Positions 13,618 to 20,676 of a DNA stretch of 20,676 bases are shown here, piece after piece (position 1 is the stretch's first letter; every line of letters starts with the position of its first letter). Below the pieces are notes generated by a model. The model had not been told where the DNA came from. It ran no database searches and worked only from the letters and a program-made list of their open reading frames with translations. Position numbers and translations under genes: made by a program. This DNA is from Deinococcus sp. Leaf326 (GTDB taxonomy: Bacteria; Deinococcota; Deinococci; Deinococcales; Deinococcaceae): positions 1,202 to 21,877 of the forward strand of contig NZ_LMOM01000029.1 of the NCBI RefSeq assembly GCF_001424185.1, given 5' to 3'.

Positions 13618-15702
13618 CTAAGCGGTCCGGAGCAGCAGGCCCGCGACCACTTGGAGGTCGCGCGTAAGAGTGCCGGTCGCCCCGAAATGGCGGTAGGCGC
13701 GCGGCACCTGCGCGGCAGGCCAGTCCTCTCCCTGCTGGGCCAGGGCCGCCTGGAGGTGGGGCAGTTCCAGCTCGGCGAACAGGCGCCCCAGGGCGGCAGA
13801 GTACCCGGCCGGGGTCCGCGGCTCGGGAGCCGCCTGCGCCGACACGGGTACCTGCCCCCGCGCGAAGCGGTAGAGCCGCAGCGCGCCCTGCACCGCCCCG
13901 ATCTGCTCGGCGGTCAGTTCCTTCTGCCCCTGGCGCACCGCCTGGGCGATCCGGCGCCGGTGCACGGCAGGCACGAGCTCGGCCAGCCCCAGTCCCCAGC
14001 CCGCCTTGATCTCGGCCCACTGCGTCTGGAGGGGCGACAGACTGGGGTGCAGCGGGGCCTCGACCGCCTCCTGCGCGCGCTCCACCGACTGCGGGGCGGC
14101 GGCTTTCGGGGGGGTCGCCTGCTTCTTCGGCATCGCGGGAGGGCTCACTTTGGCCGCCTTCGGGGCCTTGACGGCCTGGGCTTTTCCGGAGTGCGCCTTC
14201 GCAGACTGGGCCGACGCTTCAGGGTCCTGGGCCGCGCCGCGTTTCTCCAGCTTCGCCTTCTTGGTGGTCGGGGCCTTCAGCGTCTGCCCCTTGGCAGCCT
14301 TGACCGCCTTCTTGGCGCGGGGACGGCTGGCAGGCGCGGCCAGCACGCGGCTCAGGAGTGCGGGCAGCTCGGCCGCCTCTCCTCCCTCGTACTCCGTCCA
14401 GTCGGCGCCGGCCAGGGCCAGCCACTCGGCCTGCCGCGCCGGGTCGAGCACCTCCCGCGCTCGGGTGAAGTGCCCGCTCTGCCCCAGGTGCAGTGCCAGC
14501 AGGGTCAGGAACTGCCGGGGCGTGCGGTAGGCCGACAGTGGCTGCGGATTCACGAGGGCCTGAAGCAGCAGGCACAGGGCGGCATAGTCGTCGGCACGGA
14601 TACGCCCGTCCTGAAAGGTCGCCTGGAGGCGCAGCCACAGGTCCGTGGGGGCCGCGGCGCGCAGCCCGGCGTACCAGGTCTGGGCCTCACGCCACTGCGG
14701 GTCCTGGCGCACGTCGAGCATCTCCAGACCACTGCCGGGGTCCATGATCCGCTCGGCACGCGCGGGGGCCGGGGCCATGCGTTCGGGCGCGGCGGGCAGC
14801 TCGGCCGGACCGAAGTCCTGCAGCCGGGCCTGCACTGCCGGGTCGCGGCCCAGCTCTTGAAGGCGCGTGAGGTCTTCGAGGCGAAAGGGCTTACGGTCGC
14901 GGATCGTCTCGGTCAGGAAGGCGCGCGTGCGGGCCGGCAGGTCCAGCCCCGGAGCGATCTCAGCCCAGTGCCGGACGATCTGGGCCACGCGGTTGCGCCC
15001 CAGATACGCGTCCCAGTCGGCGGCGTTCAGGCGGCCGCCCTCCAGCCGGGTGCGGCGGGTCAGGGGCGTGGGTGGGGGCGGGGGCACGGTCAGAGCCGGC
15101 TCCCCGAACTCGGGAGGAGCCTCACGTTCCTGAGTCAGGGCCGCGAGCTGCCGCAGCGCGGGACGGGTCAGCGGACGCTCTTTGTCCCACAGGTCGCTCA
15201 GCAGCGCGTGCAGTTCGGGCGGCAGACCGCCGCTCGTCGCCATGGCCGTCAAGACCCAGTCGAAACCCTGACTCCGCATATAGCCACGCCAGTTCTCGGC
15301 TTCGGCCAGCCGCCGCGCCTGTTCTCGCGCCTCCTCGCGCACCTGATGTGCCCCGACCTGATCGGTCAGACGACTGCCGATCCGGCGGCCTTCCTCCTGA
15401 CCCAGGACACCGGTAAAGAGGCATGAACTGCCCAGGGGCCCGACGGTCTCGCCGCTCAGGGCGGTGACCCGGAACTCGTACCGCAGGCCGTGGCCCGAGC
15501 CGGGCGGGCAGGCCACGCAGGCGAGGCCCGGCTGCGGTGCGCCGTGGTCGGTCACGGACAGGCCGGTGTAGAGGTCGAAGAAAACCGGTTCCAGCTGACC
15601 GGGCACCTGGACGAAGGGGTGGGCCGCGCCCTGAGCGACAAGACGGTCCTGGACCTCATCGAGAATACGGCGGGCGGCCGGCACATGGGCGAGAAGATAC
15701 AT
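13618..15702 (-). CDS. Large uncharacterised protein with Lys/Ala-rich linker, 694 aa
   Basis: I do not recognise the family. The start is taken at 15702 (MYLLAHVPAARRILDEVQDR) because GGTGAG lies 6 nt upstream; a longer frame adds 33 residues of non-coding character. Residues ~1-105 look like a compact domain: FFDLYTGLSV, a CVAC pair near 62-65, YEFRVTALSGETVGPLGSSC near 75-94. A predicted helical, Ala/Arg/Glu-rich middle (~110-450) includes a PPPPPTP linker near 212 and the segment QVREEAREQARRLAEAE. Residues ~458-540 are a Lys/Ala/Pro-rich disordered tract of AKKAVKAAK type, like histone-H1 tails. A helical domain of ~150 residues ends the protein. The basic tail suggests nucleic-acid or membrane binding. 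It lies 61 nt upstream of the SDR gene on the same strand; a functional link is unproven. Confidence 0.75.
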   Translation of the reverse strand: MYLLAHVPAARRILDEVQDRLVAQGAAHPFVQVPGQLEPVFFDLYTGLSVTDHGAPQPGLACVACPPGSGHGLRYEFRVTALSGETVGPLGSSCLFTGVLGQEEGRRIGSRLTDQVGAHQVREEAREQARRLAEAENWRGYMRSQGFDWVLTAMATSGGLPPELHALLSDLWDKERPLTRPALRQLAALTQEREAPPEFGEPALTVPPPPPTPLTRRTRLEGGRLNAADWDAYLGRNRVAQIVRHWAEIAPGLDLPARTRAFLTETIRDRKPFRLEDLTRLQELGRDPAVQARLQDFGPAELPAAPERMAPAPARAERIMDPGSGLEMLDVRQDPQWREAQTWYAGLRAAAPTDLWLRLQATFQDGRIRADDYAALCLLLQALVNPQPLSAYRTPRQFLTLLALHLGQSGHFTRAREVLDPARQAEWLALAGADWTEYEGGEAAELPALLSRVLAAPASRPRAKKAVKAAKGQTLKAPTTKKAKLEKRGAAQDPEASAQSAKAHSGKAQAVKAPKAAKVSPPAMPKKQATPPKAAAPQSVERAQEAVEAPLHPSLSPLQTQWAEIKAGWGLGLAELVPAVHRRRIAQAVRQGQKELTAEQIGAVQGALRLYRFARGQVPVSAQAAPEPRTPAGYSAALGRLFAELELPHLQAALAQQGEDWPAAQVPRAYRHFGATGTLTRDLQVVAGLLLRTA

Positions 15703-15714
15703 AGTGCGCTCACC

Positions 15715-15720
15715 AGTGTA
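15715..15720 (-). promoter_or_regulatory. Candidate -10 box for the 694-aa gene
   Basis: TACACT on the minus strand ends 12 nt before the ATG, followed by GGTGAG as ribosome site. No good -35 is visible. The leader would be only a few bases long. Confidence 0.35.
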
Positions 15721-15861
15721 CGGTCTTTTCGGCCGGTCAGGTGGGTATGCCTTGCAATCGCGAGGCCGCCGCACTCCCCATGTGTTTCCGAACGGCCTCA
15801 CGGCGAAGGAAGCGCCTCTATGTTCTCCGATCCATTAATGTGGCCCCGCCTGTGACAACGC

Positions 15862-15903
15862 CGCAATTGTTCCTTTCTCATTCTGGGGAGCGGGCCAATT
15901 GCG
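15862..15903 (+). promoter_or_regulatory. Perfect spaced inverted repeat CGCAATTG / CAATTGCG (candidate operator)
   Basis: CGCAATTG (15862-15869) and CAATTGCG (15896-15903) are exact inverted copies with a 26-nt AT-richer spacer, in the 304-nt divergent region between the 694-aa gene and the binding-protein gene. Each half contains the palindromic core CAATTG, so each could be a separate dimer site, spaced 34 bp centre to centre. No confident promoter was found in this region. A second dyad, GTGCGG-N10-CCGCAC (15923-15944), lies just downstream. Confidence 0.4.
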
Positions 15904-16006
15904 CCCCCTTCGTCCCTTCTCTGTGCGGACCCGTCTGGCCGCACGGTGCGTGGAGGCCCGGACCCCGGCCACTGCCACCCCAATTTCATGTTCCCGAGGA
16001 TTTCCG

Positions 16007-17104
16007 ATGCGCAATATGATCATGCTCACCCTTGCCGTAACCACTTCTTTCGCCGCCGCACAGACCGTGCGTGTGGGCATGGCCTACGACTCCGGCGGCA
16101 AGGCCGACAAGAGCTTCAACCAGAGCGCCTATGAGGGCGCCGGCCGCGCCGCCAAGCAGCTCGGCATCCAGACCAGGGACTTCGAGCCCAGCAGCGCGGT
16201 GTCCAACATCCAGGGGATGCGCGCCTTCGCCAAGGACCGCACCAATCTGACCATCGGCGTGGGCTTTGCCAACAACGAGAGCGTCACGTCGGTCGCCAAA
16301 GAAAACCCGAATCTCTACTTCGGATTGATCGATGACGTGTCGCCTGCCAAGAACGTCGCCAGCCTGGTGTTCAACGAGGAACAGGGCAGCTACCTCGTGG
16401 GCTACCTCGCCGCCCTGAACAGCTCGACCGGCGTGGTCGGCTTCGTGGGCGGCATGGACATTCCCCTCATCCACAAGTTCGAGGCGGGCTACACCGCCGG
16501 GGTCAAGGCCGCCAACCCCAAGGCGCGGGTGTTCGCGCAGTATGTCGGCACCACGCCCGCCGCCTGGAACAACCCGGCGAAGGCCAAGGAAATCGCGGCC
16601 GGCATGCGTGGCCGCGGCGCCGACATCATCTTCGCGGCTGCCGGTGGCTCGGGTAACGGCGTCGTGGACTACATCCGCCAGACCCAGTGCCTCAAGGCCG
16701 CGCAGCTGCCCTCGGGCCTCAAATTCACGAGTGACAACTTCAAGAATGTCGTCAAGAGCACCGGGTACAAGACCGCCTGCGCCGGCGACACACGCCCAAT
16801 GTTCTTCATCGGTGTGGACAGCAACCAGAACTACCTCGGCGACTTCGATAAGAATCCCGGCACCCTGAACCACGGCCTGACGAGCATGCTCAAGCGTGTG
16901 GACAACGCCGTCTACGCCCTGATCCGGGACGTGAAGGCGGGCAAGTTCAAGGGTGGCGAGCGCCGTTTCGGCCTCAAGGACGGCGGCGTGGGCTACGCGG
17001 TCGACGAATACAACCGCTCGCTCATCAGCAGCGAGCAGGTCCTGAAGGTCGAGGCCGCCAAGACGCAGATCATGAGCGGCGCGATCAAGGTCCCCACCAA
17101 GTAA
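16007..17104 (+). CDS. BMP-family (PnrA/Med-like) ABC transporter substrate-binding protein, 365 aa
   Basis: An extracytoplasmic solute-binding protein of the basic membrane protein family, whose characterised members mostly bind purine or other nucleosides for ABC import. The start at 16007 has GAGGA upstream and opens a signal peptide (MRNMIMLTLAVTTSFAAAQ, cleavage near 18). The earlier in-frame ATG adds non-signal sequence. Family motifs: GMAYDSGGKADKSFNQSAYEG (spread over 24-44), GVGF (84-87), FVGGMDIPLIHKFEAGY (146-162), FAAAGGSGNGVVDY (209-222), GVDSNQ (269-274). There is no lipobox Cys, so it is apparently a soluble periplasmic form rather than a lipoprotein. Cys228 and Cys258 could form a disulfide. 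No permease or ATPase genes are adjacent, so it is an orphan here. It is the only intact plus-strand gene of any size in the window. Confidence 0.93.
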   Translation: MRNMIMLTLAVTTSFAAAQTVRVGMAYDSGGKADKSFNQSAYEGAGRAAKQLGIQTRDFEPSSAVSNIQGMRAFAKDRTNLTIGVGFANNESVTSVAKENPNLYFGLIDDVSPAKNVASLVFNEEQGSYLVGYLAALNSSTGVVGFVGGMDIPLIHKFEAGYTAGVKAANPKARVFAQYVGTTPAAWNNPAKAKEIAAGMRGRGADIIFAAAGGSGNGVVDYIRQTQCLKAAQLPSGLKFTSDNFKNVVKSTGYKTACAGDTRPMFFIGVDSNQNYLGDFDKNPGTLNHGLTSMLKRVDNAVYALIRDVKAGKFKGGERRFGLKDGGVGYAVDEYNRSLISSEQVLKVEAAKTQIMSGAIKVPTK

Positions 17105-17143
17105 TACCGGCCGCCTCACCGGCAAGACTGGGCTGTGTAGCAA

Positions 17144-17225
17144 GGAAAGACAGGCACAGGCTCTCCACTCTCCTCCGCCTGTCTCTCCAGTCCCTGGGCG
17201 GCTACCTTCCCTGTCTCTCCGGTCC
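17144..17225 (+). repeat. 16-bp direct repeat and hairpin between the convergent binding-protein and regulator genes
   Basis: CCTGTCTCTCCAGTCC (17178-17193) and CCTGTCTCTCCGGTCC (17210-17225) match at 15 of 16 positions, 32 bp apart. An inverted partner, AGACAGGC (17148-17155), pairs with GCCTGTCT (17177-17184) across a 21-nt loop. It may be a bidirectional transcription end, though it lacks a T run. Confidence 0.4.
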
Positions 17226-17239
17226 ATGTCTAGTCTATG

Positions 17240-20167
17240 TCAGGGCAAGGCGCCACTCCGTTCTTCCTGTGCCGGCAAGGCGGGCAACGCCGCCGAGAGC
17301 TGCACCTGGGGGAACTGTTCTTCGAGGAAGTCCAGGGCGGCCCGGAACGCCTCGTCAGGCACGCCCGCCCAGGCGGGAACGTCTACTGTACCGATCAGGG
17401 TAGTCGTCCGCTCGAGATAGTCCTGAACCACTTCTCGTGTTCCTGGGCGCATCTTAAATCCGGTCGTCGATTCCAGCTCGAGGGCGGCCAGGGAAAGCTC
17501 AGCCGCCCACCTGTACTGCCGGACCTCCATGGCCAGTTGGGCGATGTCTTTCAGGAGCACTCCGCGCGGTCCTGCACTGCCAATCTGCACGAACAGCCGC
17601 ACCGACCGGTGGAACTGGTCGGCGGCTTCCGGCAGCCGACCACTCTCCTGTAGTGACTTGCCCATGTTGAAGTAGCTCACAGCACACCCCTGCAGGTCGC
17701 CCAGCCCCTCCTTGAGTCGCAAACTCTCGGCCTCCAGAGCCCTGACCTCTTCCGGGTCCTCGGAGACATTGGCGATGTTGCCCAGCGCATAAGCCACGCC
17801 CTGTACGTCGCCGACCTCCCGTTTCAGCTCGAGGCTGCGTTCAAAAGACACCTTGGCGGCCGGGTAGTTGTCTTCGTACGCCTGAAGAATGCCCAGGTCG
17901 TTGTAGGTCGTCGCCAGGCCCTGCAGATCCGGGATCTCCTGCCACAGCGCCATGGCCTGACCAAACGCTTCGCGCGCTTGGGGGTACTCTCCGAGATCAC
18001 GCGAGAGAATGCCCTGCATGAGCAGGACAGAAGCCTGGCCTTCACGGTCCGCAAGCGCGCGGTAGACCTCTAGCGCGGCGACGTAGCGGCCGACCGCCTG
18101 CGACTTGTACCCGCGGTCGCGGTCGAGGCCTCCGGCGCAGCGCAGCGCGAGGGCGTAGGCGGACGACGCCCTGAGCACAGGATCTTCCTCTGCCTGCTCG
18201 AGAAACAGATCGAGCCAGGCCAGCCCCTCCTTGAACAGGCCCCGTACGTACCAGAACCAGTGCAGCGCCCCGGCCAGCCGCAGTCCGCGCCCGGTCGCCC
18301 CAGTCCGCAGGGCATAGCCCAGGGCGCTGCGCAGGTCGGGATAGATCAGGGCCAGCGTACCGAGCACCTGGGCCTGCTCCCGGCCCTTGAGCCGGGGAGC
18401 CGCCCCTTCGGCCAGAGCCAGGAAGTGGTCGAGATGCCACTCCAGACGCTGCTGCAGGGCGTCACCCAGTTCTTCCAGCGCGTAGGCACGCAGACTTTCG
18501 TGCCAGAAGTACCGGCCGTCGTACCCTTCGTTCAGCAGTGAGCGCTGCTCAAGAATCTGCACGTCATCTACCTGTGCCCCAGCCGCCTGCGCATCACCCA
18601 ACGTAAAGGGAGCACGGAAGACAGCCAGAGCCGTATAGACCTCCCGCAGCGGCCCCGGCAGTGCCTGCCATGACTGCGCGAACACGGCCCGCAGCGACCG
18701 GTGCCGCCCGGGCACGTCGTGGAGGGAGGTCTGCAGCGCGTCCCAGCTTTCCCCCAGACGCCGAAGAATCTCATCAAGCGGGTACTCGGCGACGAGAGCT
18801 GCCGCCATCTCGATGGCGAGAGGACTGCCTTCGCAGTGCTCGACGATCCGAGCCATGGTCTGCTCCTGGCCACGACCATCGAACGTCAGGTCCGCCCGGC
18901 GGGCCCGATCGACGAACAGCCGGGCGGTGCTGTCCGTCGCCTCACCCTCCGAGCGGTGGTCCAGCTCCCCGAGCCGACCCAGCTTCAGGACGCGCTCGGC
19001 CTGAAAGGCAAGGCGCTGGCGTGAGGTGACGAGCACACGTACCTGCGGACAGGCCTCCAGGAGAGCAGGCAACAGATCGGCCATCCCGAGCAGGTGTTCG
19101 AAGTTGTCCAGCACTAGGAGCAGCGACCGGGAGCCCAGGGCCCGGAATAGCCGCTCACGGGCCGTACCTTCCCCCTCGACCGGGACGCCCAGGGCCTGAA
19201 GCATCACTCCCAACACGTGCCCTTCACTTTCGAGTGGGGCCAGCGAGAAGAAATAGACGCCTAGGCGCTGCTCTGCAAGGTAGCGCCGTGCGATGTGGGC
19301 CGCCAGCCGGGTCTTGCCCATCCCGCCTGGCCCTACGATGCTGAGCCAGCGGTCAGTCAGTTCCGGCGAAGTGAGCTGCTCCAGAGACATCCGGCTCTCA
19401 TAGGCGCGGCCGAAAAAACGGGTCGGAAAGCTGGGTAACCCCCAGGCGACAGGAGCTAAACGGGGTGCAGGCGGCGTCCGGTGGGTACGGCCCAGAAGAT
19501 CGGTTAGAGCAGGCGGCAACGGCGCACCCAGTTCACGGTCGAGGTACGACCGGTGCTGCTCAATCACCTTGCGGGCCTGGGCCATGTCTTCGTGTGCCAG
19601 ATAGGTCGTTGCCAGCTCGGCCACGAGCCCGGAATCGTCGGGCGTCAGCTGCACCCCCTGATGAAGTAGGGCGACGAGCTCCTGGTCCTGACCACTCTGC
19701 TGATACTGCCGGGTCAACTGCCACAGGGCGTGCAGATAGTCGGCGTGCAACTGGGCCCGCTGCTCCTCCACCCACGAATCGAGCGCTTCAATATCTGGTG
19801 TGGGAACGCCGTGCAGGAGTGGTCCCTTATAGAGGGCAATCGCCGCCGCCCACTCCCGTGCGGCATGGTGACGCCGAAACTCGGAGACGTCGGAGTCGCC
19901 AGTCCACCGGATGAGAGCCTTTGTAGCATCTACGCCCTGACCCAGCGGCGTCTGCTTGAGCCGGAACAACCGCTGACGAAGCGAGTTCGACGACGCGGCA
20001 GAATCCACCTCCGGCCAGAGCAGTTCAGCCAGGGCTTCACGGGACATGGGTTGGCCCAGAACAGCGAGGATCGCCACAACCCAGGTATTAAGGTTGGGCG
20101 CGAGCGAAGTCTGTGCGGGTGCTTCGTTGTCCTGACCCCATAGCCCACCCAGCAACCAGATTTTCAC
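17240..20167 (-). CDS. SARP-type BTAD / NB-ARC ATPase / TPR transcriptional regulator, 975 aa
   Basis: A large multidomain signal-transducing regulator. Residues ~1-95 form the OmpR/PhoB-like winged helix (MSREALAELLWPEVDS, NSLRQRLFRL). Residues ~95-215 form the bacterial transcriptional activation domain (FRRHHAAREWAAAIALYKGP, DSWVEEQRAQL, AHEDMAQARKVIE, YLDRELGAPLPP). An AAA-like NB-ARC/STAND ATPase follows: Walker A GPGGMGKT (279-286), Walker B LLLVLDNFEH (349-358), and a LLVTSRQ-like sensor (VRVLVTSRQRL). Residues from ~600 on are TPR-type helical repeats. This is the AfsR/MalT-like plan: TPRs sense a ligand or partner, ATP drives assembly, and the winged helix activates promoters. The start is GTG at 20167 with only a weak ribosome site. 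It is monocistronic; the targets are unknown. Confidence 0.92.
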   Translation of the reverse strand: MKIWLLGGLWGQDNEAPAQTSLAPNLNTWVVAILAVLGQPMSREALAELLWPEVDSAASSNSLRQRLFRLKQTPLGQGVDATKALIRWTGDSDVSEFRRHHAAREWAAAIALYKGPLLHGVPTPDIEALDSWVEEQRAQLHADYLHALWQLTRQYQQSGQDQELVALLHQGVQLTPDDSGLVAELATTYLAHEDMAQARKVIEQHRSYLDRELGAPLPPALTDLLGRTHRTPPAPRLAPVAWGLPSFPTRFFGRAYESRMSLEQLTSPELTDRWLSIVGPGGMGKTRLAAHIARRYLAEQRLGVYFFSLAPLESEGHVLGVMLQALGVPVEGEGTARERLFRALGSRSLLLVLDNFEHLLGMADLLPALLEACPQVRVLVTSRQRLAFQAERVLKLGRLGELDHRSEGEATDSTARLFVDRARRADLTFDGRGQEQTMARIVEHCEGSPLAIEMAAALVAEYPLDEILRRLGESWDALQTSLHDVPGRHRSLRAVFAQSWQALPGPLREVYTALAVFRAPFTLGDAQAAGAQVDDVQILEQRSLLNEGYDGRYFWHESLRAYALEELGDALQQRLEWHLDHFLALAEGAAPRLKGREQAQVLGTLALIYPDLRSALGYALRTGATGRGLRLAGALHWFWYVRGLFKEGLAWLDLFLEQAEEDPVLRASSAYALALRCAGGLDRDRGYKSQAVGRYVAALEVYRALADREGQASVLLMQGILSRDLGEYPQAREAFGQAMALWQEIPDLQGLATTYNDLGILQAYEDNYPAAKVSFERSLELKREVGDVQGVAYALGNIANVSEDPEEVRALEAESLRLKEGLGDLQGCAVSYFNMGKSLQESGRLPEAADQFHRSVRLFVQIGSAGPRGVLLKDIAQLAMEVRQYRWAAELSLAALELESTTGFKMRPGTREVVQDYLERTTTLIGTVDVPAWAGVPDEAFRAALDFLEEQFPQVQLSAALPALPAQEERSGALP

Positions 20168-20237
20168 GCTTCTATCATCTCATATTACTGGTCTACATCT
20201 CCTGATTGTGTTCCCAGACAGGGCCAAAGGAGAGCTC

Positions 20238-20291
20238 ATGCTGCTAGTGAACCCAGACCCGGAAATCAGGCAACAAAAAAGCGCCCTCTGA
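20238..20291 (+). CDS. Possible 17-aa peptide ORF with a strong Shine-Dalgarno
   Basis: AAAGGAG lies 5 nt before ATG at 20238-20240, and the frame reads MLLVNPDPEIRQQKSAL to TGA at 20289-20291. It overlaps the rRNA-operon terminator on the opposite strand. The strong ribosome site is the only real support; length and position make chance likely. Confidence 0.2.
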   Translation: MLLVNPDPEIRQQKSAL

Positions 20292-20301
20292 GAGAGGGCG
20301 C
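20274..20301 (-). terminator. Intrinsic terminator of the rRNA operon
   Basis: On the minus strand GCGCCCTCT-CTC-AGAGGGCGC is a perfect 9-bp stem followed by TTTTTT, about 30 nt after the 3' end of the 5S gene. A further T-rich stretch (TTTTTCTTTTTTC) lies directly after the 5S. Confidence 0.92.
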
Positions 20302-20330
20302 AAATGTTCCGTGTTGGGGAGAAAAAAGAA

Positions 20331-20536
20331 AAACCCCCGCACTGACCGACTTTTCCGGGCTGCTGCCAGCCGAGTATCATTGGCGCTGCTGTGTTTCACG
20401 ACCCAGTTCGGCATGGAGTGGGGTGGGTCCACAGCGCTGGGCTGCTGCCAGCCGAGTATCATTGGCGCTGCTGTGTTTCACGACCCAGTTCGGCATGGAG
20501 TGGGGTGGGTCCACAGCGCTGTGGGCACGGGGGTGT
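20331..20536 (-). rRNA. rrf: 5S ribosomal RNA gene with an internal 82-nt tandem duplication
   Basis: The 5' end ACACCCCCGTGCCCAC (from 20536) and the 3' end AAAGTCGGTCAGTGCGGGGG (down to ~20331) match Deinococcus 5S from memory and pair as helix I. The core CCACTCCATGCCGAACTGGG and GATACTCGG are present, but twice. The region spans 206 nt instead of ~124, because an 82-nt internal block is repeated exactly; 206 minus 82 is 124, the normal length. As it stands the RNA would carry two copies of the helix II/III region and should not fold as ordinary 5S. Ends are placed by analogy and may be off by 1-3 nt. Confidence 0.9.
20357..20520 (-). repeat. Perfect 2 x 82-bp tandem repeat inside the 5S gene
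   Basis: The copies at 20357-20438 and 20439-20520 are identical base for base; identity extends one base further (83). Each unit runs, in RNA sense, from AGCGCTGTGG to GGCAGCAGCCC. The zero divergence means the duplication is very recent or is an assembly product. Confidence 0.97.
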
Positions 20537-20594
20537 CTAGATTTTGGGTACTGCCACACACATGATGGACCTGCGAGGTTCAGAAAGAAGAGGA

Positions 20595-20676
20595 GAGATC
20601 AAGACCTCGTCTGATGAGCACCAGTCAGCTGAGCACATTGCTGTGCTTGCACCTCTGGCCTCTTGACCCGGTGGTC
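20595..20676 (-). rRNA. rrl: 23S ribosomal RNA, 3' end only (cut by window edge)
   Basis: The minus strand from 20676 reads GACCACCGGGTCAAGAGGCC, then AGGTGCAAGCACAGCAATGTG, then GACTGGTGCTCATCAG and GAGGTCTTGATC. This is the conserved terminal helix region of bacterial 23S rRNA (E. coli: ...GGUACUAAUGA...GAGGCUUAACC). The exact 3' end is estimated. A 58-nt spacer separates it from the 5S gene, so the 23S-5S order of a normal operon is kept. Confidence 0.88.

Noticed and set aside
636..15426. Long plus-strand frames such as 450-1637, 9757-10821, 10719-12065, 12753-13667 and 13204-15426
   Set aside because: They lie antisense to well-supported genes, are Arg/Pro/Ala/Gln-rich without recognisable motifs, and arise from the high third-position GC of the real genes.
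15986..17227. 413-aa minus-strand frame over the BMP gene
   Set aside because: It is a shadow rich in Val/Gly/Ala/Asp/His without family motifs; the plus frame has a signal peptide and all BMP signatures.
20357..20520. CRISPR-like or insertion-type repeat
   Set aside because: The two copies are contiguous, without spacers, and are entirely 5S rRNA sequence; this is a tandem duplication.

Overview
The window looks like chromosomal DNA of a Deinococcus or a close relative. The 5S and 23S rRNA ends and the tmRNA are of that type, GC content is high, and several genes have a -10 box (TAnnnT) 5-7 nt before the start codon, the leaderless layout common in Deinococcus. This is inferred from motifs and recall, not from a database search. 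Almost every gene is on the minus strand; the exceptions are one decayed regulator and one solute-binding protein gene.

Layout. 1-417: end of a membrane protein gene and a small hypothetical. 636-3017: exported N-terminal-nucleophile (penicillin/AHL) acylase. 3319-3927 (+): broken YafY-type regulator joined to VOC/glyoxalase remnants. 4014-4080 (+): near-perfect sigma70 promoter with a palindromic spacer, running straight into an intrinsic terminator. 4209-5564: MATE efflux pump. 5578-5925: gene-free, hairpin-bearing. 5926-6340: ssrA (tmRNA) with promoter and terminator. 6566-7042: two small hypotheticals. 7245-8037: a yjdI-yjdJ-like pair, an Fe-S/CDGSH protein followed by a small GNAT-like protein.

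8297-13556 is a tight five-gene operon transcribed from high to low coordinates: OleD-like SDR reductase, metallo-beta-lactamase-fold hydrolase, PaaK/F390-synthetase-like adenylating enzyme, KASIII/OleA-like condensing enzyme and family-2 glycosyltransferase. All four junctions overlap by 4 or 8 nt. The set reads as an acyl condensation, reduction, activation and glycosylation pathway related to, but different from, OleABCD. It is the best candidate here for an undescribed biosynthetic system; the product is unknown. A 694-aa protein of unknown function lies just upstream.

15862-17104: a candidate operator and an orphan BMP-family (nucleoside-type) binding protein. 17240-20167: a large SARP/BTAD-NB-ARC-TPR regulator. 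20274-20676: the 3' end of an rRNA operon (23S end, 5S, terminator). Its 5S gene carries a perfect internal 82-nt tandem duplication; removing one copy leaves a normal 124-nt 5S. This is the most striking direct sequence observation in the window, and it must be separated from an assembly artefact.
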